Assembly (NCBI GenBank): GCA_945874195.1
Contig: CAMCFW010000138.1
Coordinates: 1-6,284 of the forward strand
Length of the DNA: 6,284 bases
Source of the DNA: Chryseobacterium gleum
GTDB taxonomy: Bacteria > Bacteroidota > Bacteroidia > UBA10329
Direction of reading: 5' to 3'
A program made the position numbers and the translations under genes. Every line of letters begins with the position of its first letter. Positions within the stretch are counted from its first letter, which is position 1. This document shows positions 5,206 to 6,284 of this stretch, piece after piece. The notes below the pieces were generated by a model. It made no database searches. It worked only from the letters and a program-made list of their open reading frames with translations, and had not been told where the DNA came from.

Positions 5206-6284
5206 CCACCACCTCCACCACCAGCCCAGCATCGGTTTTGGTCACCTTGGCAACGCCTATCGAGGTGAGGCCCTTGATGCCTTTATCCCATTGTTTTCCG
5301 CTGAGGCCGCTGCGGTTCTTCAGGTCGTTTAGGTCCAAGGGTGAGTTTTTGGATATGATGTCGAAAATGAGCTTTTCGGTTTCATTCAGCTCCACTTTCT
5401 TCTCGGCCGTCTTCTCTGGGCGCATCTGTGGGAAAAAGAGGATGTCCTGAATGGAATGTAGGTTGGTGAGCATCATGGCAAGGCGATCCATGCCGATTCC
5501 CATTCCAGAAGTTGGCGGCATGCCGTATTCCAACGCGCGAAGAAAATCCTGATCGATCATCATCGCCTCGTCATCACCGCGGTCGGCCAGGCGCATCTGT
5601 TCCTCAAAACGTTCGCGCTGTTCGATCGGGTCGTTCAACTCCGAATAAGCGTTGGCGATCTCCTTTCCGCAGATCATCAGCTCAAAACGTTCCACCAAAC
5701 CTTGTTTGCTTCGGTGCTTTTTGGTGAGTGGCGACATCTCTACGGGATAATCCGTGATAAAGGTTGGTTGGATGTAGTGACCTTCGCATTTCTCCCCAAA
5801 GAGCTCATCGATGAGCTTGCCTTTGCCCATGCTTTCTTCCACGGGGATGCCGAGGTCTTTGCACACTTTCCGAAGCGCATCTTCATCCATTCCGCTAATG
5901 TCAACGCCCGTATGTTCTTTGATCGCATCCAACATCGGCACGCGCGGAAATGGCGCTTTGAAGCTGACGGCCTTATCCCCGTAGTTGATCTCTGTGGTTC
6001 CGTTAAGCGCGATGCAGGCTTTCTCCAAGAGCTTTTCGGTGAAATCCATCATCCAATTGTAATCCTTATAGGCCACATAGATCTCCATCACTGTGAACTC
6101 GGGATTGTGCGTGCGGTCCATGCCCTCGTTGCGGAAATCCTTGGCAAATTCATACACGCCATCAAACCCACCAACGATCAATCTTTTCAGATACAATTCG
6201 TTCGCAACCCGCATGTAAAGCGGAATGTCCAATGCGTTGTGATGGGTGATGAACGGTCGGGCGGCAGCCCCTCCGGGAATGGCC
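5201..6284 (-). CDS. lysS: Lysyl-tRNA synthetase (class II), N-terminus cut by window edge
   Basis: Cytoplasmic enzyme that charges tRNA-Lys with lysine using ATP. The visible 360 residues are the C-terminal two thirds; the OB-fold anticodon-binding domain and motif 1 lie beyond the right edge. The reading frame is open to the edge and begins with the class II LysRS signature IPGGAAARPFITHHNALD (6278-6225). Motif 2 (FRNEG...THNPEFTVMEIY) lies near 6136-6077, and motif 3 (GMGIGMDRLAMML) near 5500-5462. SIQDILFFPQMRPEK marks where bacterial LysRS normally ends. About 70 further residues (roughly 5410-5204) follow, forming a helical, winged-helix-like tail (ETEKLIFDIISK...SGLSGKQWDKGIKGL). I recall similar tails in Bacteroidota LysRS. 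An internal TTG at 6230-6232 is not the start. Confidence 0.96.
   Translation of the reverse strand, partial: AIPGGAAARPFITHHNALDIPLYMRVANELYLKRLIVGGFDGVYEFAKDFRNEGMDRTHNPEFTVMEIYVAYKDYNWMMDFTEKLLEKACIALNGTTEINYGDKAVSFKAPFPRVPMLDAIKEHTGVDISGMDEDALRKVCKDLGIPVEESMGKGKLIDELFGEKCEGHYIQPTFITDYPVEMSPLTKKHRSKQGLVERFELMICGKEIANAYSELNDPIEQRERFEEQMRLADRGDDEAMMIDQDFLRALEYGMPPTSGMGIGMDRLAMMLTNLHSIQDILFFPQMRPEKTAEKKVELNETEKLIFDIISKNSPLDLNDLKNRSGLSGKQWDKGIKGLTSIGVAKVTKTDAGLVVEVVG

Noticed and set aside
6230..6232. Internal TTG as the start of lysS
   Set aside because: The frame is open to the window edge and the upstream residues (IPGGAAARPFITHHNA) are a conserved part of LysRS, so the gene is truncated rather than starting here.
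1..6284. tRNA or rRNA genes, CRISPR arrays, transposases, phage genes or toxin-antitoxin pairs
   Set aside because: I saw none. Almost all the sequence is accounted for by recognisable genes, and the gaps are all 107 bases or less.

Overview
The window looks like a chromosomal segment from a member of the Bacteroidota, probably a flavobacteria-like lineage of moderate GC. Four observations support this. Promoter candidates match the Bacteroidota pattern (TAnnTTTG at -7, with TTG about 20 bases upstream in one case). No gene start has a clear Shine-Dalgarno sequence. Two bacilliredoxin families (BrxA/BrxB and YtxJ) are present, as expected in bacillithiol-using bacteria such as many Bacteroidota. 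The lysyl-tRNA synthetase carries a C-terminal extension that I associate with this phylum. No mobile elements, CRISPR arrays, tRNAs or rRNAs are visible.

Layout. At the left edge (1-267, minus) lies the N-terminal two thirds of a BrxA/BrxB bacilliredoxin. A 107-base divergent intergenic region (268-374) follows. It holds two back-to-back TAnnTTTG elements inside a perfect 10-bp inverted repeat, plus a degenerate GTTCAA-type repeat that recurs at 962-984. From 375 to 3180 runs a tight plus-strand cluster: a YdjA-like nitroreductase, a SAM-dependent methyltransferase with an O-methyltransferase-like fold, the bacilliredoxin-like protein YtxJ, and a SpoU/TrmH-type RNA 2'-O-methyltransferase. 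The last three are joined by 4-base ATGA start/stop overlaps. Sixteen bases further on comes a lipoprotein alpha/beta hydrolase of the proline iminopeptidase family (3197-4210). A 75-base gap contains a 16-bp palindrome overlapping a promoter candidate, and then an unrecognised 304-residue lipoprotein (4286-5200). This gene ends exactly where lysS, coming from the right edge on the minus strand, also ends (5201-6284). The two stop codons abut inside a 10-bp palindrome.

How the genes may work together. The most coherent theme is low-molecular-weight thiol redox. Two different thioredoxin-fold bacilliredoxins are encoded on either side of one divergent promoter region, with a flavin-dependent nitroreductase and a methyltransferase between them. 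The methyltransferase lacks the usual catalytic histidine of O-methyltransferases and is translationally coupled to ytxJ. A role in modifying a small thiol such as bacillithiol is a testable guess, not a demonstrated function. The RNA methyltransferase and lysS are housekeeping genes. The two lipoproteins are probably envelope proteins. Most genes here are recognisable family members; the novel candidates are the redox grouping, the methyltransferase substrate and the orphan lipoprotein.
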